In this document: positions 1-12,600 of the stretch, piece after piece
Layout: each line of letters opens with the position of its first letter
Position numbering within the stretch: position 1 is the first letter of the stretch
Assembly (NCBI GenBank): GCA_002633005.1
Contig: NMRA01000163.1
Coordinates: forward strand, 710,884 to 774,883
From: Phoronis australis
Lineage: Eukaryota; Phoronida; Phoronidae
DNA: 64,000 nt
Direction: 5' to 3'
Notes under the pieces: generated by a model
Seen by the model: the letters and a program-made list of their open reading frames with translations, nothing else
Told to the model about the DNA's origin: nothing
Database searches by the model: none
Program-made: the position numbers and the translations under genes

Positions 1-712
1 AAATTACGTCAAAATGATCAAGTCTCATATCAATTCCACAGAGCTTTTTTATCCAGTTTTCAACAGTTTTGGACAAGTAAACAAGACCACTACAAATGAA
101 AAAGGTCTTCAGAATGAGAATTACAAAAAGTACAACTATCTGAATTTCTAACACCAATCTTACTCAAAAACTTATTGGTTCCGAGTAGTCTGTGAGTTAA
201 ACGTCTTTGAAACCATTTAAGCTGGACATCACAAGAAAAGTTAATAGAATAAGAATAAGCTTTTCTCCACCACTCATGGGGAATTACAGTATTCAACTGT
301 TTTTCCCAACTTTCCTCAAATTTGGGTTTTTTATATAGTTTTTGTATTAAGTGGGTATAAATTTGTTTATTGACTTTTTGTCTCAATATAAGAATGGAAT
401 TAAATGTTGTGCAAAACGGCAAGGTTATCTCGATTTCACTACATGGCCTAATTTGAGAATGACGAATAGTTTGATGAATTGCACTTCCAATACCCCAAAA
501 AGATGTAAATGATGGAGAAAACCTGTATCTTTCACAAAAACTCTCAGTCTGGTAAGACATAAAATGACCATTATGGTTCAACAAATCGTGGATAAAAATT
601 ATCCCTCTTTTATACCAGTCATTGTAGAAAACAAACTTTTTATCAATCAAAATATGTTCATTATACCAGAGTGGTTCGTAATAAAATTCCTCTTTAATGT
701 GAGTTTATACAA
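1..712 (-). mobile_element. LINE 3' remnant (Tx1/L1-like ORF2 C-terminus)
   Basis: On the minus strand a 3' portion of a non-LTR retrotransposon ORF2 can be read, from about 712 (EPLWYNEHILIDKKF) to about 92 (a C-x2-C zinc-knuckle-like segment, SDSCTFCNSHSEDLFHL). The order 'PLW-N - W-KGI-I-DLL - RLTHRLLGTNKFL - C-x2-C - H' is the usual layout C-terminal to the reverse transcriptase in Tx1/L1-like LINEs. A TAG interrupts the frame at 92-90, and the continuation (VENWIKKLCGI) lies in a shifted frame, so the copy is broken. A TAA about 60 bp upstream of the recognisable start also breaks the frame. It sits left of BCR exon 7, presumably in the next intron. Clade assignment is by motif recall only. 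Confidence 0.8.
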
Positions 713-813
713 AATGGATGTTCAGGCTTCGATTCACTCTGTACTAGGCATATTGCAGCCTTGCCGTAAATTGAAATCAGGCTAAGTGCACGTGCCTTAC
801 ACGCACAACTTAC

Positions 814-866
814 ATGCAGAACCAGCGTGCCACGTTGAAATCTCACTACTGGTTTGTGCAGGAGTT
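814..866 (-). CDS. BCR: BCR exon 7: DH domain core helix
   Basis: A 53-nt exon between TTTTACAG and GTAAGT. With the carried G it reads ELLHKPVVRFQRGTLVLH, matching human LLYKPVDRVTRSTLVLH at most positions. This is the DH conserved region that packs on the GTPase. It ends in phase 0. The next exon, expected to start DLLKH or similar, is beyond the LINE remnant and off the window. Confidence 0.88.
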
Positions 867-3800
867 CTGTAAAACACAATTAACATAACTGTTAGGATTA
901 CCATACCTTAATACATTTTTGCACACCCAGTTTCAAATTTAAAGTAACAACAGATTTCTTCACATTATAGATCAGGAAAGGTGTGAAGGATGTTACCTAG
1001 TCCTGAGTTAACTTTGTTTATACTGGACAACCCATGTGGAGCTGACGGCAGCCATGAAAGAGGGTGACCCAGTCCTCAATAATACAGGAATTCAACAGTT
1101 AGTATTATGGAATGAAAATAACGCAGATCTGTTATTGCCTGAGGTGAAAAAAATCAAACGATACTTTCCAGAGAAATGTCAATGTGCTAAACTTTCTACC
1201 TCACTATGTTTCCGTGTCAACAATGACAAACAAGAGTACACAGCAGCTTGAATTTTGAAGTTTCATAAAGACATACAACACAAGACAAAAGTAATCAGAC
1301 AAAATACCTTTCTCCCATCCGATAATAACTACTAGGGGACCAAATTCTAATTACAGAATATCTTAACGACCTAAACTTTCCCCGTTTCTCTTCATTCTCA
1401 GTCATGACTATAACACTTCTCTGATGATGAATTTGGTTTCCACCCAGCTGTCATGACAAGAAATTCCATGACATTTTGTTTGAATACTTTGGCATGTACT
1501 GTATGCTTCAAAATCCATGACATCATCAAGTAAAGAGCAACAAAATTGTTACGCAGGTGAGATATTTAACTCCTATCAACGATCAGTTAAGTTTTATTAA
1601 GCAGCTGAATTGTTCTTTAAAACCAGCAGTTTTTGTTGAATGTGAGTTTGAACACATAACCAGATGCACAGGACAAAGAAACACATCGTAGCCTACCATC
1701 TAAGTCATAAACTTCCTTGTTATTTGAAGGGAGCTTCATGGCCTGCAATATACAAAGATCAAACATGCCCTACATTTCCATGTGACAACCGCAAATAGGA
1801 GATCAGTTTAGAAAAACGTGGCAATGGGTAAATTGCCCCACTGGGCCTCGAATCTATGAGCAAGTTTGGCAGAGATATGAGACACATAATTTTCTGTAAG
1901 TTCTTTTTTGATTTGATTTTTGGGAGAGGCATTCTAAAGCTACCTCGGTAACGTGGCAATTTGTGATGGCTCTAAACAGCCAATTGCAAATCAAACTGAT
2001 AAATCCAAAGTTGGAATTTGTATATTATCAAGCAAGATGCGCTTGACAACAGCGCCAACATTTTTGCAGTTTTGATCAATGTTATAATAATATTGATTGG
2101 TTGCTCAGTATTGTCCTCATGCTAGAATCTGAAAGTAATGGGTATTGCGAATCAGTTTTTTACGCACATACTGGCCTGAGTTAAGCAATCGCAGTACGTC
2201 AATGGATATTTTTTGATGCAACATTGACGTGGAGCGTAGTAAAAATAGCACCATCCCTAAATTATGCCAGTGCAAATTAAATTTAAAGGGGTCTGTTTCT
2301 AATTATGACTTGAACAGTCAAGAAAATCATGCAGGAATTAACTAATTATAGCAAAATGGACTCAAAGTTTAATAGCCATCAGAACTGTTGCTATCTGTGT
2401 TCAATTTTATAGTGACTGATATCTTCTACACTTGTATGTACACGTTGTGACTAGAACTCAAGGCAAATGTGTCTTTAGATTTCAGCAAAGTATTTTTTAA
2501 ATATACTCAGCAGCAAACCATTGCTTCAAGTAAGTGCAGTTAAGTAACATGACACGGCACAACGACCTAAATGTATATTTTGACCAAATACTCTCATAAA
2601 TCCAAAATTGCTGTATATTCAAAACCTGAGCTCATGCAGCTTAAAAAGTGAACATAAAAAAGTAGATTGAAAGTATTAATTTTATCACCGGATCGCATAG
2701 GCAGTTCTTACCTGTGACATTTCTCTGAAGCGCTCGGATTCTTGACAACACCTATGGAAAGTGGTCATTGCTTTCTGATAATTCTTCAAATACTCAACAT
2801 TGTCTGATGAGAAGACAGCCTGAAAAAAGTGTTAAAACTATAATGTCATGTTCAAACCAAATGGGACAGTTTCAGAGATTCAGTTTTTAACCATGGCAAA
2901 TGAAATGAAGAAACACCTGATGTATACAGTCATGTGCATAGTTACTTAGATGACCAACAATGTCATTGCTAGAAGTTTAATTGAATTGCATTTTTCCCTG
3001 TTAAGCTGGTTAGAAAACGAAAATCTGATTTTCACTCTCATAAAATTGGTCTCATAATATTCCTTACTACGGTAGAAATTTATTTCATCTGTTACCAACT
3101 GAAATCATAGGCAATGCACATAATACACCATGCAATGCGCAATGTACACGCGCCATTTTTGAATTCTGAGTTTAGGGTTGGCCAACCTCAATAACCCCTG
3201 CAGTGTTTTCTTGAGTTATTGTCAGTTTTAATGTCCTTCAATGTAATGGAAGTAGAATAAAAGACCACAATACAATGATATCTTAGAAACAGCTGACCAT
3301 TCATATGAAACCTTCAGATACCATTCTTAATGCACTACAAAACACTAGTTGGAATTGTTTCTTAAATGTTTCATAATTGTGTGTCGGATTGACAAAACAT
3401 AGGGCTACGATTTTTACAAAAAATAATCAAAATTTATGGAAGAATATAAAGCGATAATTTAGGAAACAGTAACACTACTTTGGAGATTTTATTTTGAACA
3501 TTTATATCAAATGAAATTTATCGATGCTTTCCTATGAATCCACCGCTCTCTTTCGCTCAGTTTTACCAAAAAAAAACATAGCCATGTGACCCAAGTGAAA
3601 AGAAATTGTCTAAAAATGTCATCAGAAAAAATCGTCTACAGGGAGACCGCTGAGGGAAATCAGCTGTTACGGATTCATTTTCATGAAGGAGAGTAAGGAT
3701 CAACCAAAAAGAGAATTTTTGTATGCTTCTGAGAATAAAATATTATTGAAATCTCTATCAATAGCGGGTAACCTGTTCTGACAGTAATATCAGCTCTATA

Positions 3801-6800
3801 ACAAGTCCTTTAGAACAACGTAGAAAAATAAATATTTCTCCATAATAAGTAATAATTATGGAATGTATAAAGATCTCTGAAAAAATTGAGACTTTTAAAC
3901 TAAAAAATTTCAATGACGTAACTTTAAAAAACACCAAAGGAATTAGTGACACATTGGATTCAACATGCAAACAAAGTATGTACTAAGAACAAAGAAACAA
4001 AAAGCTCATTTTCAATCAACAATAAATACAATGTCTTACTTTTAATTAGGAAAAAATAGAGAGCACTGCCAATATCTAAAACGTACTTGTTCCTTGAAAA
4101 TGTTTCCAATCATAGAGTTATCCGTCCAGTTCTTGACAACCGGCTCCAACATGGCAACAAAGTCCGAGTGACGTTGGTGAAGAGCGGGTATCTTGAAAAA
4201 CATGCACTCAATATCCTCCGCGCTAACCACAGGCTGGGAAGTTTCACCAGCCTTTTCCAATATGTTTCGCACCTGCAAGAATATTTTTTGACTGAACAAG
4301 TGTCTAAACTGTATTATACCGTATTATGCCGTATTATTAGTGAAGAACAATTTTATTGGGCATAGCGCCCAGTCAATTTAATGCGCACCCTCAATTAAGA
4401 TCAAAAAAGCGAATGGGTGTCTAAGTCTTTGTGAACACTAATCTCACATGATTTTTCCCCAAAATCTACGAGACTTGCCTACTTTAATTATTGACAGTCA
4501 GCATTTCAGCGACTCCTCACTTTATTCAGGTGCAAAAGTACTCTCCTAATGCTTTATTTGACTCATGCTCACAAGGCCGACGTTAACATAACTTCCTAGC
4601 ATTTCCTGCACAGACCGCAAGTGCAATTAACTCGCTTTAACCCCATCCTAAATTTAACCACCTGCTGCATTGACACCAAAGGGTAAAGGCAGTTTTATCT
4701 CAGTCGCCAACTGCAAATTAGTTGCTTGTCATTCTGTCAATGGTGACAACTTATAGAGTACTAATCAGCATAAAATTGACAAAATTTATTAGTCGAATGG
4801 GAGCAATTTAAAACTAATTTAACATTTTTAACTTTCAAGCGAAAAGACCATATAAAACAAATATTATTCAGAAAGCAATATAAAAGCATTGATTGAAATA
4901 TTAATATGCACAATGTAATATAATGAATATTGATACCTCTTGTAGAAACTTGAGCGTGTCTACGTATTGTCGCTCACTCTCTAGAATACCATTAACCACC
5001 CACTTCCTCATACGCAACTTGTCAATGTCTGCAACCGACGCATACTCCACGGCCTGCAACAGACGACATCAATATAATCCTCGACAACCTTGAAGTTTGT
5101 TTTTTCAGAATTCTCTAATACTACTTTTAAACTAACAATTTTCATCCCTCAAAAGTACATTTTCTGAATCCTCAAGAACTGAAATATCTTAAAGTGCCAA
5201 TAAAACCGCCTTTCACCACAAAAAATAATAATTATTATATTTTGATTTAGAATACAGTTACTATCAAATTGTCTTTCGATCAAACTGAAGATGATTTCAA
5301 GGCTTTGAAAGAAATCACAATTCATTATTAGAGGTCAGACTCTACAAGTTGGCTACCCGTAATGTCACAATGTCACAGTATGTCATTTTGTGCCCAGAAT
5401 ACAGTGTCAATGAATAACGAGCTGCCAGTTCTTTGCAAATCCAGATATCACTTCTTGCCTGAGTAATGGACCAAGGTGAAACGAATGCAGTAAGTGGGTA
5501 AGATCAAAAGTTCACCTTTTAGACAAAAGGTGGGTTTCGAGCCACTTTAATTCAAACCTTGAAACGGGATACACCACTTCTGTGAATTTTTATAAATGCT
5601 TTAAACAAGAATTTTTAAAGACCGAAACGGCTAAACAACTTTATGTTTGGCAATCACGTCTCAGACCTATCATTTATAACCCACAATTATCACCACACTG
5701 ATATCAAATATCGCAGTCCCATTTAAAAATGACCCAGGTCTTCTACATGCAAAAAATATTATCACAACTGCTGAGAACTAATAGGATTAGAGAGAGCGGG
5801 GTGTCAACTAAGAGGTTGTTTGGCTGAGAACCAAGAACCCCTCTTTAAATAGAAATGGCAGGGTCATATTTTTAAGTGGGGGGACTGCAGTTTTTAATGA
5901 ACACCAGAACAGTCAAATAAATCATCAACTCCCAGTAGAAGGAGTCAGGTGGTTCCACAATACTACAGTTAGTTCCAGACTTTGGATGAACGGTAATTCC
6001 CATCGTCTATTCCCACATCTTCATTTTCGACCATGAATATCTCCATTGATGGAGGGAAAATCAAAAATCAAAGAAATGGTTTCCTCGACCAGACTACGGT
6101 AAAATCTCATGTGGACTGAATGGACACGACAAGGCGAAAACAAAATTTTATTTTCATATTTACCATGAAAGATATGTAGCAATAGTTTTTACATGTTCAA
6201 CAGTTCAAGGTCTGTACCATAGCTAATACCAGGAAAGATTTTGAATAATTACGGACATTCACAACAACATTCGAAGCCTCCAAAAATAACTATTTTGGTG
6301 ATTACATTTTTAAAAACTGGTGAGATTTTACTGCACTGAATCAACCCACACACTAAGTATTTGCTGACATGTGGAAAATGAATTTTTGGAGAAAAATCCA
6401 AGAAAGTCGACAATTACCTTAACAATAACTTGAAGAGTTTTAAGCCATGGCTATTGCATAAAAATCTTGAGACATGCTTGAGACTCAGAGCTTGAGAAGA
6501 CCAAGCTTTTCGCACAATAGAAAAAGAAATGTTGATTGTTCCCATGGAACGTCATTTTCAGGTCTTTAAAAGTGGAGGAGAGGAATGATAAACAGTGAAA
6601 GAAAAGAGGAAATGGCATAAAACAAAGGGCGGTAAAGCATTAACCCTGTACCATACATATCATCTCAAAAGGTCAACTGTGTGAAACTTGTAGATCACAA
6701 TCTAGGTGGCTACTTGTAAAAAAGGAAGACATTTAATGCATACAGGAAGTAAAGGGCTAATATCAGATGGCTGCTAGATCCTTGTGACATGTTTATCACA

Positions 6801-9621
6801 AGAGTTGCCACACACTACAAACAGTACTGTAAACGGAAAAATAATCAGACACAACGACATAGAAATCCATTGACATGAAACTGTGGGCTTGCAACAGAAT
6901 TGCCCATCATGACGGCTGACCACAATCAGAATTCAGTAGAACTAGTCTTGACCAGTCATAAAGGATCATCACCAAGGATGGAGGAATTCTATTATATGAT
7001 ATTACTTTAGCTGCTTGCTGTACCTCTTTTCTTACGGTAAAATCTCACCAGTTGGTACACAAGATGACCGACAAGTGAAATTTTAATTTACCACTTTTCC
7101 ATGAAAGATATGTCGCACCAAATTAATGAGTTCAACATCTATACCACAGCCACCAACAGACAATGGTTTGAGAAACATGACCATACACAGCAACGGTAGA
7201 AGAACTTTAAGCAATTTTAGCAAATCATTATTGCCCAAAAGTGGTGACATTTTACCGTACTTGTTTCCATGTTCTAAACTTGGCCGCACATTTTGTCTGG
7301 GAACTGGATGATCATGGTATTTGAACAAAGCATGAAAAGTAGTGCATTCTATTATTGTTTTGATAACGCATCACAATATCAAATATTGATCAAGGTTAAA
7401 CAATGTACTTTCAAGCAACTGGTCGCAGAATCCAATAAACCCAATCACCATCACAAAAGAAAAAATTGTCATGGAATTTTTCACTTCGAAACAATGTTAA
7501 CAGGAATTATTCATCAGATGACCTCCAAATGTCTTACAAATTGGCATCAATATTTCACTACTCTACAAAATCGATCTCAAAATTTCCATACCATGACAGG
7601 ACTAATCTCAGAATAAGAAGAACTCAAATTTAACTCTTAACAAGTCGCAAAACAACTTTTCTGCAAATTAAGGAAAATTTACCAAAAGTAAATTGATAGC
7701 ATCTATACAGAACAAACTAAAACGTACCTGATCTTTATCTTGGCAGAGACATTTGACAAAATAGCATTTTGCTTATCCGCCAATTACTGTGGGCTTAATA
7801 TTAGTGAATTAGCATGTTGACTGTCTTCGAATTGGCAAGATGCTTAACTATGTATCCTAAAAAATTAATTGGTGGTAAAACCAGTTTCACCACCAGATTG
7901 AATCTGTATTCATAATATTCATTTTAAAGTTAACCCAAGAAAACATTAAGAATGAATGTTTTTAGAGTATAATGACTACGGAGAAATGTATAGATTTTAG
8001 AAACACTTGAGTTTTAATCTCGTATTTCCATGACCATAGTGTAGTCGCCCTAATAAGCGCCCAAGGCGCTTAGAAAAGTTCGTTTCGGGGGAGGGGGGTG
8101 CTTATTATAGCTTAAAGCAGTTGAAACCCTACACTCTGCGATGTATCTGTAATCTACCACAGACTTTCAACAAAATTTTGGTGCATTGCGATGAAACTTC
8201 GTTGTTAAATTACAATCCTTTCTCAGAAAATTGTGCAGAAGTCACGGCAAAAACTCGCCGACTGATGCGTCGCTACCTCGCAATGGTCGAATTAGGGCAA
8301 CTTGAATTCTTGAATAAAAATACAAATTCGACACAACAAATTACCTGAAATCATCCTTAAGTTTTCCAAATAGCATCCCTAAGATTTTTAAGTTTCTGTG
8401 GAGTTGGGATTAACTGCAGATTAAGTCCAAATCTGCGCTACATCACACCCTGCAACATGAGAAAAATCTGGACGAACACATGTTATTGTCACGTGACGTT
8501 TGTTTTGAAGTTCGTCTGCGTGTGAGTGTCGAGTGAGCGAATGTGTGCGTGTAATTAGAGTTCATTTGGCAGAGCAGCAGGCCTACATGTAGGTTAAACG
8601 CGCGCTTCCTGGGCATGAGCTTTTAACACACTGATCAAGTTCTTTTATTAGTCTTCGATTCTCAGTTTTCACGTGTACAAAGAAATCTGGATTCTTGATG
8701 AGGAAGACCTGTACGGGAAAGATACAATACAATCCCATTAACAAGTACGCTAGGTCTGTTCTGAAAGGCCTGTCACCATAGAGACACGTCCCTCGCAAGA
8801 TCAGCAAAACTTTTGCGTTGTTTTTGAAGCACTGCGGAAGTTTGAAGAGTATAATCATGGCTAAATAGCCACATAGCAGCGAGGCTCGACGGTGGTATAG
8901 AAATTCCGTGCACAATGATTTTTTCAGGACTGTCGGATATTATTGATAAATTGAAGACGTTAACTGTAGAATTCTAGAACTGTAGGTAAAGCATTTTTCG
9001 CACGTACTCGTTCATGGGCTGGGTGCTTATCGAGATCTGAAAACACATGGGGGGGCGCTTATAAGGGCATGGGCGCTTATTAGGGCGAATACGGTAATTA
9101 ATATCAAAATTAATGTAGATGAAAATTTCATCAGTGTCAAGCGCTTTCATCCAAGACAAATTCATGAAATTTTGAGTGGTAAATCAATAATAATGCGGTA
9201 GCAATAAGGTTTTAATTAGGAGCAGTACTGTAGTTCAGTTACAATAGCTGTGCATGAGGCTCCTCTGAGGCTCCAGACATAATGTTTACACTGTAACAGA
9301 GATCAAGCTATTTTTGCCATATGGTGGCCAGAGTGGAACTTTGCCACACTGGCTGGCTCCTGAGCATCATGGTACTTACCAGGCTCATTTGACACCATAA
9401 GGAAGTTGAAAATAGTAATTGTCACACTGAAAGTCATTGGTTAAGAACTCAACAACTACAACACTTGAGTACAAGTGCTGCTTGGCGACAATTGACTAGA
9501 TATCTAGATGGAACTTGTTATGAGTGTGAAAACTTCAAAAGACTGTACTGTAACGTATAAACATGCACACACATGAACACACACATGCACCCGCGTCTGC
9601 ACACACACACGCACACGCACA

Positions 9622-9659
<38 letters not shown>

Positions 9660-12600
9660 TGCAAGTATTTAATACATCAACATATATTCTGATGTGGATA
9701 ACAGGCTGTTGAATGTAATACTTTTTAACAACTCCTATCATGCTAATATATGTCTTGTTACTTCACCAACAGTCCCATATACAAGGGTCCCATATTTTGA
9801 GAAACAGTTTGATGTCCATCACTCAGTGGAGATGCGAGATCCCTGTTAAAGTGACTGTGACCCAGATTTTGAGAACCAGTTTGATGCTCATTATTAAATG
9901 GAGAAAACTGGTTCACAAATGTGATCTCTGCAAGTGACTACCACCAACACTTCTGCTCTACACTCAGGACAGTCCTGTGTGATACTGCCAACTATTTTGA
10001 TGAACACCAGTTACAAACTTTGAGCACACAGTGGAAACCAACACTGATCAGAAATAAAATATTTGCATTTCATGTATCTGCTGTTACATATAGCCTCAGG
10101 ACTCCTACATACAAGGGTGAGAAAACAACAACAACAAAAAAAACAGCACAGGGCCCCCTTTCGCAGTGTCCTAAGGTCTGTCACAAAGTTAACAGTCTGT
10201 ATAGTCTGACACACCCATTAATTTTTACCAAACATTTGTCAAGTGATTTTTCTGTGCATTTCTGGTAAGTCAGGAATGCACAACAATCTAATTCTAATAA
10301 CAGCCATGAGTTGAGAATAACCTGTGTACTAGCTATGTTCTTTGTAATAAACTTTAACTTTTACCCCATTCATTCCCATACAAAACAGAGCTCTAATAAT
10401 TTTTACAACATGGAACTTGAGCATTCTGTCCTTTGGAAATCAAAACTGGCCATGATGTAATTTTAGAGGCATCTTTATCAGTGATTTGAGTAGACTGAAA
10501 GAGCAAAAAAGTGAAAACTAATGTCTTGATTTGTTAGGCAACTCTTATCTCAATGCCATCAGATTGATGTGTATAGGTGTGAAACTGCAAGTCCTTTGCC
10601 AAACAAGGACTTGTCATTTGATCAGGAAGTACGCTGGTTACATGGGTTGATCTATTCTCTTGCAGTGTAAGATCAGGAAATGACTAATTCCATGTGAATT
10701 GGGCCACATTATTAGTCAAATTTCATTAAAAAAGGAAATAGAAAAATCATGCGAAAATATAGCTTAAATTATCTTGTGTTAAACTGTAATATGGAAAATA
10801 TGTAAATTCAAGCCACATAAAGAATCTTGAACCTAAACCTTGTAGAATATTTCATAGGTGCTCAAGCCTAATCAACAGATACACTAATTGTGCCCTAATG
10901 GTATTCTGCCGCATACTGAGTAATGTTGTAAACTTTTTGACTCCGATGGGATGTTCTCATGAATTTGAACATTAAAAGGGCAATTTTTCAAAGATTTCTG
11001 TGTTTAAGACAAGCACGAAATGTACCTGAGGTATACTGTTATCTAGACGGTACGCTAAAACGCCACCACTTTAGTAAAAAATAATTACCAACGTTGGCCT
11101 TTCTTCATTTCTCAAAAGCTCGTAACATTATTGTGACTGACCATAGTTTCTCAAAATACTGTCTAATGCTAGCTATGTATGGTCAGGGCCCATGACAAAA
11201 AAGAGGAAATTTTTTACTGTCCCAAATACACATGTTGGGGGGGTGGAGGGGGGAGTAATTGCAATCATCACCAGTCATCTATTTCAGAAACAATAATGAA
11301 AGCAATTACATGCAACAAAAGACATTTTTTAAATTAAAACAACATTTGCAGTGTGAGTGACAGAACTTTATTCTTGATTTGCTGCAGAGACATAATTATT
11401 TTTGTTTCTTATAACTACCATACAAAAAAATTTGAAAATCAATCCAGATATCTGGAAAGGCTGAAGTATGTACACATTTAATTTAAAAAAAATTAATTCC
11501 AACGCAAAGGGAAAAAAGTCAAGACGAAAACTTTTGTCTCATAACCCAAGTGTTAGCATGTAAAAAATCAAAGTCAAAAAATCTACTTTAAACTATAGAA
11601 TACACCAATCACAATCACAGTAAGGTGGCCAATTTTTTCAGTTTCAAACAGTAATTCCAGGTATGGAGTTAATTGTTCATAAGCCGCGCTGGTGTAGAAC
11701 AAACTATGTGACTTATTTACACAAAAAATAACTACCAGGACCCTGAAAATAGGCAGGCAGAATTTGTAAACAATGGCTTATACCAATCAGATCATTCAGA
11801 ACTTGTCACGTGACCACTCCTATCTTGAACTGCAAACTTCGAGTCGGTCAAAATAATACTTTTTAACAAAATAAAACATGAAAAATGTCATAATAAATTG
11901 GAATACACCAACAGCAATTTAGAACTCTTTTTCAGCTGTAACGAAAATAGCACTTAGTATTCTGTTTCGGCAGCAAGTAGAAAATCGGACACAGGACTAG
12001 CAACTTGACAAGTACCGATACTGGCACGGGCTTGCACGTGGTCGTGGGATCAAATAAAAGAATTTCATACATCACTCACATCCCACGATTCAAATGCTAT
12101 TACACTCTGAATCCAATGAATTACCAGTTACAGTTGAATTTCTTTTCAGAGAGCGTTTTTCTTTTTTGTGTTTCATCGTTTTCAAGTGGTCCTCCACAGC
12201 GATTCAGTCATAATTGTCCCTCTGTCAAAGTTTACAGAGCATAAACAATAAATTTTGTTGTTTGAAAACACCTTGACTGTTTCTTTTATCCACTTGTTCC
12301 ACGAAATATTCTGTCTACTCCAAGCTCCACGCATTTTTGGTTGCAGAATTGCACTATTTGTCACCGTGATTTAATACCATATGAAGACGCCAATGATGAA
12401 CCACACTATCCCAGGTGCCCTAGAAATTACGATTTTCGTTCCTCCGGAACATAAAGAGCAGTTTCCGCCTTTCGAGTCGTTGGCACCTCCACGGTTAGAA
12501 ACCAATTTGCCGTGGAAATTTTAAGGCAAATCCGATTTTTTCCCGCAGAAATATATCAAAAATGCGCGAAAGGAACAATAGAAAAAAGTGAAAATTCGCC

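Noticed and set aside
8583-8915. 110-codon minus-strand frame inside the TIR element
   Set aside because: It was considered as a transposase remnant, but no catalytic or zinc-binding motif is recognisable.
9535-9741. 68-codon minus-strand frame rich in Cys/Val
   Set aside because: It is a translation of the (CA)n microsatellite.
12393-12521. 42-codon frame MNHTIPGALEITIFVPP...
   Set aside because: It has a protein-like composition but no homology that I recognise, no splice sites in phase with BCR, and it is on the opposite strand inside a BCR intron.
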